A stretch of DNA of 64,000 nt from Tritrichomonas musculus (lineage: Eukaryota > Parabasalia > Tritrichomonadida > Tritrichomonadidae). Below the pieces are notes generated by a model that made no database searches, had not been told where the DNA came from, and saw only the letters and a program-made list of their open reading frames with translations. The stretch is taken from NCBI GenBank assembly GCA_039105265.1, contig JAPFFF010000005.1:1426001-1490000 (forward strand). Direction: 5' to 3'. Shown here in pieces: positions 40,069-49,707 of this stretch (position 1 is the first letter of the stretch; each line of letters starts with the position of its first letter). Made by a program: the position numbers and the translations under genes.

Positions 40069-40259
40069 TGTCAAATAATAATTAACTATATTAATATTAC
40101 GTGATCAAAAAGTATCCGTAGAGAAAACTGCGCTTTTCGATTATTTTTATTAAAAGCGAGTAAAAAATTATGAGTCGCTTTGTTTAATATCACATGGGAC
40201 ATCACAAGAAAAAAAACACAAACTTTGAAAACATTGCAAAGAGAATAAAAAAAAAAAAA

Positions 40260-41662
40260 TAAAATAAAAGAAGGGTAGACAGTCTTTTCCTATCAAAGGT
40301 ATTTTCTATAACTTTGCTATAATAAAATATATTTCATAATAATTATAAATATATTCTTTAATTTAAATTTTAACGGTAAAAATTAAGATATATCTATTTT
40401 AATAATAATAATTAATTCTATGATTTATTGATCGTCGTCATAAAAATATTGACCTTTCAGGAAAATTGTGAATATTTTTTTTAATGTTCAATTCAGTTAG
40501 ATGATTACGCGTTCTCAAACTCCATCAACTTTAATAATTGAAGTTGAAGAAAGTAAAGTAAAAGCTAGTACAAATATACAACCCGAAGATTCTGATGATG
40601 AACAAGACAATGAAGAGGATAGAGTTCGAAGCATCATCAAAGACATTGAAGAAAAAGATTAATGTGATGTAAGTCACCATTTTTCTTTTAATTTCTTTCA
40701 TTCAATAATTTAAAATAATTTTGATAACTAACAAATTTGATATAGAAAATCATTTTTAATCATGAAGATTTACCAAAAAAGTGACTCTGAATGATTTATT
40801 TTAGCAAATTGCATAATTGATCATAATACAACATATGAAAATTATAAATAAGAATTGAAAAATTAGAAATATTTAAAGCTAATTATTTATTAAAACAATA
40901 AATTGTTTTTTTTTTTTTTTTTTTTTTTTTTTTTCAGATTAAATTCTGATATGAAATACAATAAGCTCAATGCCAACAGAAAATAAACTAATAATAATTA
41001 GAAATAGAGCAATTCGCCATAACATAAAAAATAATATAGATTAACCCTCATTAATTTAGATACAAGACCAATCAGTTAAAAAAAAAGAATTGTGTTTCCT
41101 ATTAAGTTATATGTTTTATAAAAAAAGAAAATTATATTAAAATGAGTAAATAATTTCTTACATTTGCTAGAGATGACTCAATTTGAAGATAATTATAATT
41201 TTGAATGCAATTATTATGAAATAATGAATAAATTATCGTACAATTCTGTAGATAAATCTATTAATTTGTATGATTTTTCATATATTTGGTTGTTAATTGT
41301 GAAAAAAATAATCAATCTTCATTGCGAAAAACTCACCGTTAAAAACTTCGCGAAAATTTTACACCACCTTCTATAGCAAAAACACTTTGGTATTAACTCT
41401 GCAAAACTGCATTCCTATGATACATTTTGGAAAAATAAAGATTTCAAATTTGAAGGAAAATGATGTAAAGCTTTCAATTTTGAAAAATAAGAATTAATAT
41501 ATCTCATTACTTTATAAATTATTTCTGCATATAATCGAATTTATATCTTAAAAAATAGTTTATATTTTTTAAATCAAAATAAATAGATGAATAAATTAAT
41601 ATTGAGGATTTTTTTGTTTTTAAAATTGTTAACGGAATACTGTCTACCCTTCTAAAATAAAA
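40260..41662. mobile_element. Non-autonomous DNA element, 1383 bp, 14-bp inverted ends, 10-bp flanking repeats
   Basis: The left end at 40270-40283 is GAAGGGTAGACAGT, and its exact reverse complement is at 41639-41652. Both ends are flanked by TAAAATAAAA (40260-40269 and 41653-41662), a candidate 10-bp target duplication, though the sequence is simple. Ten-base duplications suit Mutator-like elements. The interior has a T29 run (40906-40934) and two short open frames, at 40501-40662 (53 aa) and 41173-41376 (67 aa). No transposase is recognisable, so movement would need help from elsewhere. The family is inference. Confidence 0.65.
40501..40662 (+). CDS. Tiny acidic open frame inside the inverted-repeat element, 53 aa
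   Basis: ATG to TAA, beginning MITRSQTPSTLIIEVEESK and ending in an acidic segment (PEDSDDEQDNEEDRVRSII). Its codon-like regularity and acid-rich tail look less random than the AT-rich DNA around it. No family recognised. It may be a relic of element cargo or simply chance. Confidence 0.3.
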   Translation: MITRSQTPSTLIIEVEESKVKASTNIQPEDSDDEQDNEEDRVRSIIKDIEEKD

Positions 41663-41736
41663 TAAAATTCAAAATTCAAAATTCAAACAAATTTTAATAA
41701 AGTAAAAAATAAATAAATAAAAAAACATAAAATCAA

Positions 41737-44700
41737 TTAAACAGGCTTTGGCAGTGGAGGCAAAACCTCCGTGCTTCTTCTCAACTTTTTCTGATCAGGA
41801 GCTTTTTTAGCGAACTCGTAACCGAAACCGCTTCCATAACCGTTGTAACCCTCATTGTGGAGGACCGGCTTTGACAAGTTTCTTGGCGATGTCAAAGTGT
41901 TCTCGAACTCGAGTGTGTAGCTGTCTCTGAGTGACATCCTCCCGCTGTGCCTTGGTGTGGATGCCTCAGACGATGACGAAGAGGTCAATTTATCAGAATA
42001 ATTTGACCTTGTCGAAGTTGAGAACCTGAATTGCGGATAAAGAGAACTGTCGTTGTAGGCCGTTGCTGGTGTCTGCCAGAGCGCTTCCTTCTCGGGCGTT
42101 GAAAGGATCGTCCTGCAGCTCGTCGGGCGCCTTGGTGCCTCCTCTTCATGGTCGTCCTCGTCCTCCTCGACGAACGGCTCTCCGCCCTCCTGCTGCGTGA
42201 TGAGTACGTTTTGGCCTGTTCGAGACGAATTTGGCCTTTGTGACGGCGGTTGAGGTGCGGTGCTTACTGGCGGAGGACGGCCGTTGTGACGATTGAATGA
42301 AAGACGATCAGGAGGAATGACGATAGGCATCTTCCGCTTCTTCTTCGGCGTCCTTGGTGGGACGACTGGGAGCAGCTCTATTTTGTTGCTTTCCTTGTCC
42401 TTATCGTCGTCCAGGGGGGGACTGTCATAACCGCAAAGGATGGTGTTGTTGCGGAAATCTGTGTCCGCTGGAAAGTTCTCAATCGTGATGCCGATGTAAG
42501 GCTCGTTCCCATAGATGTAGCTATTTCCATGTTTGTGAGCTTTTTGATCGTCGTGGTCATGATCGTGGTCGTGGCCACAGCTGCAACCGTCGGAGCTGAT
42601 CAGGCGGTATGAAGGCAAGTGCACGTCCTTGTGGAGGTTCTTGTAGTTAGGGTCGCAGCACTCGCGACAGTTGCAAGATGGTGAGTGACCATTTAGGCGG
42701 TCAAAAAGTGAAGCATCGTCATAATCTATTCGTCTGTATATCTTGGAAGGAAGCCTTCCTTCCAGCTTATCTATTCCGTCGAGGAGGTTCCCTGTTCCAT
42801 CTCCGTTGTAACCGTCACCATAACCGTCTCCATAGGCACCTCCCTTTCCTTTCCCATAACCGTAACCGCCGCCAAAACCGCCTTTTCCTCTTCGTGGAGT
42901 CTTCGAGAAATCCCCGTCATTTCCGTATCCTTTCCCGTTTCTCCCATTTTTCCCTCCGCCTGAACCGTAACCGCCGCCGCCGCCGCCATAACCGTTTGGC
43001 ACATTTTTCTGCTGGCCGATTGCGTCAGCTGACGAGTTGAAGTAAAGGTCGCCAGGCATGTTTTGGCTGCTCAATCTCGAGTTGATATCGCTTCCGTTTC
43101 CTTTCGTTTTGCCGCGTTTGCCGGCGCCGTCTTTGTCGCCTCCCTTTCGGCGGTTGAATCGACTTCCTTTTCCGTTTTTTGAGAGGGACGATAGCTTTGA
43201 TGATAAACCGCTCCGTGTTGACTTAGAATCGCCGCTTGTTGCATCGTCGCCTTCTCCTTTTCCGCCTTTATTTTTACCCTTATTTTTGCCCTTATTTTTA
43301 CCCTTGTTGTGACGGCTGTCTTCGCTGTCAAACTCACTCTCACTTCCTCCTCCTTCTTCTCCATTTTTCCCTTTTTTGCCCTTCTTCCCATTGACGCTAT
43401 CGTCATCATAATCACCTTCTCCATCTTCGCCGTTGCCTTTGCCTCTTTTCCGGCGGTTTTTCTTGTTCATTTCTGCAATCTTGGCCAAGAGCTGCTTCCT
43501 TCTCTCTTCGGCCTCTCTTTCCTTCATCTTGTCGACAAACGTCTCGTCTGTCTGCGTCTCCTTGTCGAACGTCAGTTCCTTTATCTCAAGAAGGTCGAAC
43601 ATCCCTTTGATTCTGTCGCCATTCTCATTCGCTTCCTCTTCTTCCTCCTCCTCTTCATCGCCGTCATTCAATTGCGAGCCAGTGAATCTGAAAAAGTTCG
43701 CTTTCTGGCCAGACTTGATCTTCCCTGCAATGAGGTGGACAGGCTTCCTTGGCTCTGGTTCCTTGATCTTCTTCTGGTCGTCCCCGGGTACAGCAAATGT
43801 CGCCGCAATTGACTTAATTGGCCTTGGAGGCGGCGGTTGAAACGATGCCTTTTTAATATCAAAACTCTCTTCAAAATCCGCTTCAGCATCAAAGAAAGGC
43901 TTCGTCGTGGTCTTGAACTCTCTTGACCTGAAAATGCCTCGCTTTAACTGCTTCCGATACCGCTTGATTCTCCTCTTCTTGTTGTACTCGTCATCGTCTG
44001 TGAAGTCATCATCATCGGAGTCAGAATTGATGTCATCGTAGTCGCCGATGTCGCTCGAATTGCTGTCATTTTCAAGGTCGTTGTTCTCGTCTGTCCCGGT
44101 GGCTGCGTCCTGATACTTCGAGTTCTTCTTTCGCCACTTGTGACTCTTCAGAAAGACGCGAGGATCATTCTTGCTTCCGTCGTTGTCATCGATGTGAACA
44201 ACGGTTGATTCAATGTCAGGACAATAGTTCAAAAGTGGCATGATCATGACCTCATTTTTAATGGCAATCAAAAGATCTAACGATGAGCAATTTGTGAACG
44301 TTACAACAGACGGTTGGAACGGAAATTCAATTGAATAAATTGAGAAGTTTGAGCGGTTACCGATAGTTATCGTCATGTTGTCGTACACAAAGATGTGAAT
44401 GCCGTATTGAAGTGTTAACGATACAACTTTTGTGGATATGGTCAATTCTTCGACCTTTGTGACGGTTTTGTCCGTTACATCATAATAACATGCTTTTTTG
44501 TCCTTTGTGTAAGTGAGAAGGGAACCGTTCTCGTATGCTGCGCATAGAGGTTCTTTGAAGTAACCGTTATAATTGAAAATGAACGTCTCAAGTGATATGA
44601 TTGCCAACTTTTTCTGAGAGAGAATAATTAAGGTGTTATTTGGCTTGTCCCAATAGGCGTATTTTGGCGTTGAATGGTCAAAAAATAACCGTTTTTTTTG

Positions 44701-46443
44701 TTCCCACGTTCCCCACTTAAAGACGTTTAAATCACCCGAGGGACCAAGTGATATGAGGGCCCATTCCATCTCTTTGAATACTTTGGCCATAAGGACAATT
44801 TTTGAATTGCTTCTGATCGAGTCAACGATATGGAAATCATCCGTCTTCTTAATCATCCTGCTCCTCATGTTCTCCTCCAACTTGGCCCTCCTCAGCAAGT
44901 CCTCGTTGCTAACTTCATAATTTTCATTAACGTCTTCTTTTTCACCTTCATTTTCACCTTCTTTATTTTTATCGTCATCTTTATTTTTTTCTGTCTCTTT
45001 ATTTTTTTCTGTCTCTTTATTTTTTTCGTCTTCTTTCTTGTTGTTGTCCTTGGATTGGTCTTGGATTTGACTTGGGTCTGTTTGGTCTTTCTCTTTTTTG
45101 GCTTCTTCGGCTTCTTCCGCCTCTTTTCGAAGCAAAAGTTTGTTCATTTTGTTTACATTATCATATTTGTTGTCACTTTCAGTCAAAATGTATGGAGAGT
45201 CGCCGTCAATGATCTTGAAAAATTGGATGGTGTTGTCATCGAGTGCCATGATGCAAAGATCATCGTCGTAATTGGGGTCATATGCAACGTATCGTGGTGT
45301 GGCGCACTTTCTGACTGCTGCAGAAGCGACAAGGTAGCTTCCCTTGGGTGAAATGAGCCTAAAAAAGCCATCGTCTGAGAAGTATCCATATCGGGACATT
45401 AAATGGGGTGATGTGTATCGATTAACGGAAAATGCATTTGAAATAGGATGATACCAAAGTTTCCAAAGAGTGTTGATTCTGAAAATAAATATTTCATTGA
45501 CTGACGATATAGCTAAACGATCGGGATGTCGGAGTAATGAAACTCGATCTGGCTTCTTATTTATTTTATCATCAACTAAAACTGTATGATAGGTCTTGAC
45601 ATCTAATATATATATTTTACTCATTTTATCTACAAGAATAACAAATTCTGGAGAGACAAATTCAGAAAAAACAATTGATTGTATTCTTTCATCAAATCGA
45701 TGAAGAAGTTGTCCACTCCTGTGCCATAAAAGTAAATTGCCTTCGGTATCAGCCGCAAAAAAACGTTTGTATAAATTTAAAGGAATGACATTTAATTCTT
45801 TTTTAAACTGTTCTTTCATTCTTTGATGTTTAACAGGAGCTACTCGTAAACTGACTGTATTAAATTTATCAAGATTCATATTTGATCTGTTAGCTGCTAC
45901 TTGACCATCGTAATGGTAAACTATCAATCCATTTGATGAAGGAACAATGAGACGACTTCGACCTTCATCTACAAAAATCTCTTTTAAATCGCGTACAAAT
46001 GATGTCGTTGGGATTGTGTTCTGAAGTTCTAAAACGAGTCTTTCTTCAGGGCTTGATACTTTTCTATTTCTTGAAACGCTCCATATTTTGATATCGTTAC
46101 CAACTGTAATTAAAAAATTATGTGTTTTATCATAATATAATTGATGAACCCATTGTTGTCCAAGTGGAAAATCTTTCAAATAAAAATCATTTGGATTTCT
46201 CGGTTGAAAAGCGCTTAATCTGCAAAAACCAATTTCAATTACAAAAACCATATCGAGATTTTCAGAAAATGTTAGCGTTACATATACATTAGAAGATGTT
46301 TTGGAAATTTGATTCGACGAAATAAATAATGTTTTTTTTGACGAGCAAATAATAAAATCACTATTAAAAAGAGTACATATAGCGCCTAATTGTGCTTGGC
46401 CGAGAAATGTGTGCAATTCATTCTCGACGCCCCAATGAATCAT
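41737..46443 (-). CDS. WD40-like beta-propeller protein with long disordered tail, 1568 aa
   Basis: Residues about 1-400 and 530-760 alternate short beta-strand motifs of propeller type (LITVGNDIKIWSV, LIVYHYDGQ). They are split by a Lys/Glu-rich insert with tandem KNKETE units. Beyond 770 the protein is low-complexity: an acidic Asp/Ser/Glu run, a basic patch (KKRRIKRYRKQLKRG), Lys-Gly repeats (NKGKNKGKNKGK), a Gly/Tyr block (GYGGGGGGYGSGGG), and a Cys/His cluster (CNCRECC, then CSCGHDHDHDHDD) around 1255-1300. Pro-rich stretches follow. GC content rises sharply between 42.0 and 44.2 kb. I do not recognise the orthologue; it is probably a scaffold. TCATT at 46449-46453 (minus) may be the initiator. 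Confidence 0.75.
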   Translation of the reverse strand: MIHWGVENELHTFLGQAQLGAICTLFNSDFIICSSKKTLFISSNQISKTSSNVYVTLTFSENLDMVFVIEIGFCRLSAFQPRNPNDFYLKDFPLGQQWVHQLYYDKTHNFLITVGNDIKIWSVSRNRKVSSPEERLVLELQNTIPTTSFVRDLKEIFVDEGRSRLIVPSSNGLIVYHYDGQVAANRSNMNLDKFNTVSLRVAPVKHQRMKEQFKKELNVIPLNLYKRFFAADTEGNLLLWHRSGQLLHRFDERIQSIVFSEFVSPEFVILVDKMSKIYILDVKTYHTVLVDDKINKKPDRVSLLRHPDRLAISSVNEIFIFRINTLWKLWYHPISNAFSVNRYTSPHLMSRYGYFSDDGFFRLISPKGSYLVASAAVRKCATPRYVAYDPNYDDDLCIMALDDNTIQFFKIIDGDSPYILTESDNKYDNVNKMNKLLLRKEAEEAEEAKKEKDQTDPSQIQDQSKDNNKKEDEKNKETEKNKETEKNKDDDKNKEGENEGEKEDVNENYEVSNEDLLRRAKLEENMRSRMIKKTDDFHIVDSIRSNSKIVLMAKVFKEMEWALISLGPSGDLNVFKWGTWEQKKRLFFDHSTPKYAYWDKPNNTLIILSQKKLAIISLETFIFNYNGYFKEPLCAAYENGSLLTYTKDKKACYYDVTDKTVTKVEELTISTKVVSLTLQYGIHIFVYDNMTITIGNRSNFSIYSIEFPFQPSVVTFTNCSSLDLLIAIKNEVMIMPLLNYCPDIESTVVHIDDNDGSKNDPRVFLKSHKWRKKNSKYQDAATGTDENNDLENDSNSSDIGDYDDINSDSDDDDFTDDDEYNKKRRIKRYRKQLKRGIFRSREFKTTTKPFFDAEADFEESFDIKKASFQPPPPRPIKSIAATFAVPGDDQKKIKEPEPRKPVHLIAGKIKSGQKANFFRFTGSQLNDGDEEEEEEEEANENGDRIKGMFDLLEIKELTFDKETQTDETFVDKMKEREAEERRKQLLAKIAEMNKKNRRKRGKGNGEDGEGDYDDDSVNGKKGKKGKNGEEGGGSESEFDSEDSRHNKGKNKGKNKGKNKGGKGEGDDATSGDSKSTRSGLSSKLSSLSKNGKGSRFNRRKGGDKDGAGKRGKTKGNGSDINSRLSSQNMPGDLYFNSSADAIGQQKNVPNGYGGGGGGYGSGGGKNGRNGKGYGNDGDFSKTPRRGKGGFGGGYGYGKGKGGAYGDGYGDGYNGDGTGNLLDGIDKLEGRLPSKIYRRIDYDDASLFDRLNGHSPSCNCRECCDPNYKNLHKDVHLPSYRLISSDGCSCGHDHDHDHDDQKAHKHGNSYIYGNEPYIGITIENFPADTDFRNNTILCGYDSPPLDDDKDKESNKIELLPVVPPRTPKKKRKMPIVIPPDRLSFNRHNGRPPPVSTAPQPPSQRPNSSRTGQNVLITQQEGGEPFVEEDEDDHEEEAPRRPTSCRTILSTPEKEALWQTPATAYNDSSLYPQFRFSTSTRSNYSDKLTSSSSSEASTPRHSGRMSLRDSYTLEFENTLTSPRNLSKPVLHNEGYNGYGSGFGYEFAKKAPDQKKLRRSTEVLPPLPKPV

Positions 46444-46679
46444 TTGTTAATGAAAGACGTTTTTATGCTCACCTAAAATTTTTTAACTTTTTGTATTAAT
46501 CATAAACTTTTTTTGAGGAAAAAAAACGTATTAATAAATTTTTATCGCTCAGCTAAAATATTTCCCCATTATAAACGGTTTGTATTAAGATGAAATTTTC
46601 TTTGAGTAAAGCCAAATATTTTCTATTAACAATTGTTCATATCAAAGCTTTCAGTTTTTTATTATAAAATTTTATAATT

Positions 46680-46946
46680 ATGTCAGGAGAACAACCTATT
46701 GTAATGACAGCCGAACAGCTTTGGGCTTTAAACAATGAAGAAGAAATTGAAAAATTCAGAGGTGAGCCTACTGAAATCACAGAATTTGATCATAAAATTG
46801 CTCGAGATATGCGCGATTTTGCTAAGAATTTTAATACCACTAGAGCAGATAATGAAGTTCGTGTTCATTCAAATGCTAATGAACAATATGATGATGAAGA
46901 AAACTTTTTCGATTATGTTTCTGTTTCATATCCAACTCCAAAATAA
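46680..46946 (+). CDS. Small acidic protein of unknown function, 88 aa
   Basis: ATG at 46680 to a TAA that runs into TAAA. The protein (MSGEQPIVMTAEQLWALNNE...) is acidic, with no membrane span or known motif; it ends VSVSYPTPK. It is divergent from the WD40-like gene across 236 bp, so the two may share a promoter region. The clean start, poly(A)-like signal and codon use support a real gene. Confidence 0.6.
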   Translation: MSGEQPIVMTAEQLWALNNEEEIEKFRGEPTEITEFDHKIARDMRDFAKNFNTTRADNEVRVHSNANEQYDDEENFFDYVSVSYPTPK

Positions 46947-47152
46947 ACTATTTTTTTTATTCTTTTTGATTTATCAACTAAATAATTATAGCTTTATAAT
47001 TATTCGTCTTTGCCCTATATTCTATTCCTTTCCTCTTTTTTTATTCATCAAAAATTACTTATATAAGCTTTAATTAAAATTAGAAAGAAATCAATTTTAT
47101 TGAAATTCAAGAACAAAAAAGTAAACATTTTCAATAAAAAGAGAAAAAATAA

Positions 47153-47794
47153 TTATGTTGCTGTTGATTTCATATCAACATTATCTGGTGGCTGAACTTC
47201 AGGTTGATTTTGTTCTTGTGTATCAGAATATCGTGGTACATAAGTTAATTTTGAATTATTTAGTAATCTTCCTGCATAACGATCAAGATCAACAACCCCA
47301 GTTGCAGGATTCACTGCCTCATCAACAGCTGGTTCAAGTTCATCAGGATCAAGTTTTTCGCCATTGCTTGACAAAAGTGTCCTGAAGTCACCTTCTGTTA
47401 AATGGCCTTTATGTTCAAGATCGAGTGATTTGAGAGCAGTTCTCAATTGCTCTTCAGATGGAGGTGCAAGTTCCGAATTTGGATTTAATAGCACTTCAAC
47501 AACAAGAGGTGTAAGTACTTCTTCAATTTTTACAATTTTGTAATCAGCATCGCCTTCATTTGCACGACATTGATTAGCAAGTTCTCGAAGTTTCGCATTT
47601 GTAGGACAAAGTCCAAGAGACCTAACAAAATAAGGGAAGTCCTCTTCACTTATTGAGCCAGTCGCTTCTTGATCATAAATTTCATATAAATAATTAAAAC
47701 GTCGAAGGACTTCTGGAAGTTTTTGCTTTCGAAGGTTTTCTTCTTCCTCTAATCTTCCTTTTTTAGCGCCTTTTTTTCCTTTCTTTGCAGGCAT
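47153..47794 (-). CDS. Dynein regulatory complex protein 8 (DRC8/EFCAB2-like), 213 aa
   Basis: Calmodulin-like subunit of the nexin-dynein regulatory complex in flagellar axonemes. A Lys-rich head (MPAKKGKKGAKKG) precedes two EF-hand pairs. Key segments match EFCAB2/FAP200: YEIYDQEATGSISEEDFPYF with FVRSLGLCPT, then LKSLDLEHKGHLTEGDF, and AVDEAVNPATGVVDLDRY. The EF loops lack most calcium ligands, as is usual in this family, so calcium binding is doubtful. The last 30 residues are a Gln/Pro-rich tail not found in short homologues. It faces away from the next gene across a 304-bp divergent spacer. Confidence 0.78.
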   Translation of the reverse strand: MPAKKGKKGAKKGRLEEEENLRKQKLPEVLRRFNYLYEIYDQEATGSISEEDFPYFVRSLGLCPTNAKLRELANQCRANEGDADYKIVKIEEVLTPLVVEVLLNPNSELAPPSEEQLRTALKSLDLEHKGHLTEGDFRTLLSSNGEKLDPDELEPAVDEAVNPATGVVDLDRYAGRLLNNSKLTYVPRYSDTQEQNQPEVQPPDNVDMKSTAT

Positions 47795-48098
47795 TAATTC
47801 TAACGTTTAAAAATTTTTCAGAGCAAATATCATTTGAAAATGAATATAATTTATAAAGTTTACAATTTTTTATATCAGAAAACGTTTTTTTGTAAAAATT
47901 TGAATGTTGTTTTTCTTTTTTTAAGTTTTCGTTATATTGAAAAAAAATAATTCAAGAAATCATTATGTAAAGAAATTCATTTATTATAACAACTTTTTCT
48001 TTATAACTAGATGATAACTTTTTCTTTACTTTTTTTAATAAAGTTGTCTGTTCGAGCCTCTATAGGGGAGTTTTTTTTGCTTATAATTAATTCTATTA
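47795..48098. other. Divergent promoter spacer
   Basis: 304 bp between DRC8 and a plus-strand gene. It contains an imperfect direct repeat of ATAACTTTTTCTTTA (near 47988-48030). At 48050-48078 a tRNA-like B box (GTTCGAGCC) is followed by a T8 run, but no cloverleaf can be built around it. Confidence 0.4.
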
Positions 48099-48605
48099 AT
48101 GCTTAGTGGATTTTTTGACGATATACAAGAAGATGATTCAATTGTAGATCGTAAAAAAACAACAGAACATAAATCAGATTCAAATAAAACAAAAACTAAT
48201 CCTCGTACATACTCTTCGAAAAAAACAGATCATAATTTTAAACCCAATGGAAAGCCAAAACAATTTGAAAACAGAAATGAAACTAAAAAAAAAGAAGACA
48301 ATCAATTTCATTTAAAAGATAAGACTAAAAAAAAAAAATATCCGAGTCCTCCCAGACCTCCTTTACCACCAATGAAACCAATTAAAGAGATAAAATCATT
48401 AAGTAAAAATATAAGCGCAGACAATTATGATAAGAAATCAAAATCAGATGTTTTGAACGAAAACACAATAATGGATTTTCTCCTATCTTATCAAAAACAA
48501 ATAATAGATAATGTATCAAATTTTCGCACAGATTCTATGAAACAAATTGATATAATGATGAAAGAAATAGATAAAGTTGATTTTTCAAAATATAAGAAAA
48601 AATGA
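48099..48605 (+). CDS. Lysine-rich protein of unknown function, 168 aa
   Basis: ATG at 48099 (MLSGFFDDIQEDDSIV) to TGA at 48603-48605. The middle is highly charged and probably disordered (Lys, Asn, Ser), followed by a proline patch (YPSPPRPPLPPMKPIKE) that could bind SH3, WW or profilin-type partners. The last 50 residues form a predicted helix (MDFLLSYQKQIIDNVSNFR). No signal peptide or membrane span. Not recognised. Confidence 0.6.
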   Translation: MLSGFFDDIQEDDSIVDRKKTTEHKSDSNKTKTNPRTYSSKKTDHNFKPNGKPKQFENRNETKKKEDNQFHLKDKTKKKKYPSPPRPPLPPMKPIKEIKSLSKNISADNYDKKSKSDVLNENTIMDFLLSYQKQIIDNVSNFRTDSMKQIDIMMKEIDKVDFSKYKKK

Positions 48606-49104
48606 TTTTTTTAACCATGAAAACAAAAATTCGCACTTTATAATTCTAAATACACTGATTGAAATAAAAAATATCCTAAATTGCAATAACTCCTAAGTTG
48701 AAAAAAAAAATACATTTATTATATATATATTCCAAGTTTATTTCAAAATATAAAATTTGTTTACTTTATCAAAAAGCATATATAAAATGATGTATTTATG
48801 CATTTTGATTATGGATTCAAAAATCAATAGATTGGTAATTTCAAATTAAATGCAATTTAATGGAATTGATATTAGAGATGATTATTACTGTTTCAGTACC
48901 GAAATATTAGTTTAATTCATTTATTTGTCTTTCATTATATCGTTTCATATAATGATTGGCTCATTTATAAATTTGATTTTATAATTTAAATAAATATATT
49001 ATGTAGTATAATAAAAACATATAGCTTTCCATTTTTATTTGTTATTTGTATACAAAATATGTATTTCGATCTTTTTTTTTTTAGTTTTTTCATTCCAAAG
49101 ATTA
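48606..49104. other. AT-rich spacer
   Basis: About 500 bp of AT-rich DNA up to the hAT-type MITE; no gene or distinct motif. Confidence 0.5.
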
Positions 49105-49707
49105 GATCATTTCAGGGATGGCTACCGAGATCAGTTTTTACCGTTTACCGGAATGCTACTGGTAAGCAGTAAATACTTGTATTTTTTTTGGAGTATTGAG
49201 TATGTACCTGTAAATACGTTTAAAATAACCGCCAGTAAAAATTTCATACCGATTTTTTTCATAAAAGTAGTAAAATGTATTTTTTTATGATTACTGGTAA
49301 TTACCGGTAATTCCATATTGATATAATAATTATAATTTTGAGTTAAAATTTTTAGCTATGACATTTAATATTTTTTTAGGCTTAAGATAATTAAATATAA
49401 AATAGAATTTATATAATGAAATAAATTAAAATTATATAATTAAACTGGTATTCTAATTTGACATTATAACAAGCATCAAATATATTTAATTTAGAATGAT
49501 TTTTTGAAAAGTATGTTATAATATCATCAAAAAATAAATACCGATGTTTTACTGAAAGCTTCACTTCATTTCCGGTAACATTTCTCCCAGTAAATCGGTA
49601 AGTGTACTGGTATTACCATATACTGGCAGTTTTAAAGGTAATACCTGTACGGTAGAGAACGTTTAAATGTTTACCGATTAGTAACGGTAACCATCCCTGG
49701 ATCATTT
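49105..49707. mobile_element. hAT-type MITE, 587 bp, with 8-bp target duplication
   Basis: The left end at 49113 opens CAGGGATGGCTACCG. The right end, reading inward from 49699 on the other strand, opens CAGGGATGGTTACCG, so the inverted ends agree at 14 of 15 bases. GATCATTT lies directly outside both ends (49105-49112 and 49700-49707), a perfect 8-bp target duplication. CAGGG ends with 8-bp duplications are the hallmark of hAT transposons. Inside, ACTGGTAA and TACCGGTA-like motifs recur near both ends, as hAT subterminal repeats do. There is no transposase frame. The perfect duplication suggests fairly recent insertion. Confidence 0.9.

Noticed and set aside
40906-40934. T29 followed by CAG as a 3' splice site
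   Set aside because: Trichomonad introns use a fixed TAACACACAG-type end without a polypyrimidine tract, and no GTATGT partner joins coding frames here.
41164-41376. Plus-strand frame within the inverted-end element as a real gene
   Set aside because: It has an ATG only at 41173, no recognisable motif and no clear signals; kept only as a note within the element.
43058-43840. Long plus-strand open frames rich in Leu, Phe, Pro and Ser
   Set aside because: They lie opposite the Lys/Gly/Glu-rich tail of the WD40-like gene and arise from its codon composition.
48050-48078. Possible tRNA 3' half (B-box-like GTTCGAGCC followed by T8)
   Set aside because: The T-arm does not pair and no 5' half or acceptor partner is present.
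49039-49290. Open frames across the left part of the MITE
   Set aside because: They run from flanking DNA into the element end and back out of frame with any known domain; chance frames.
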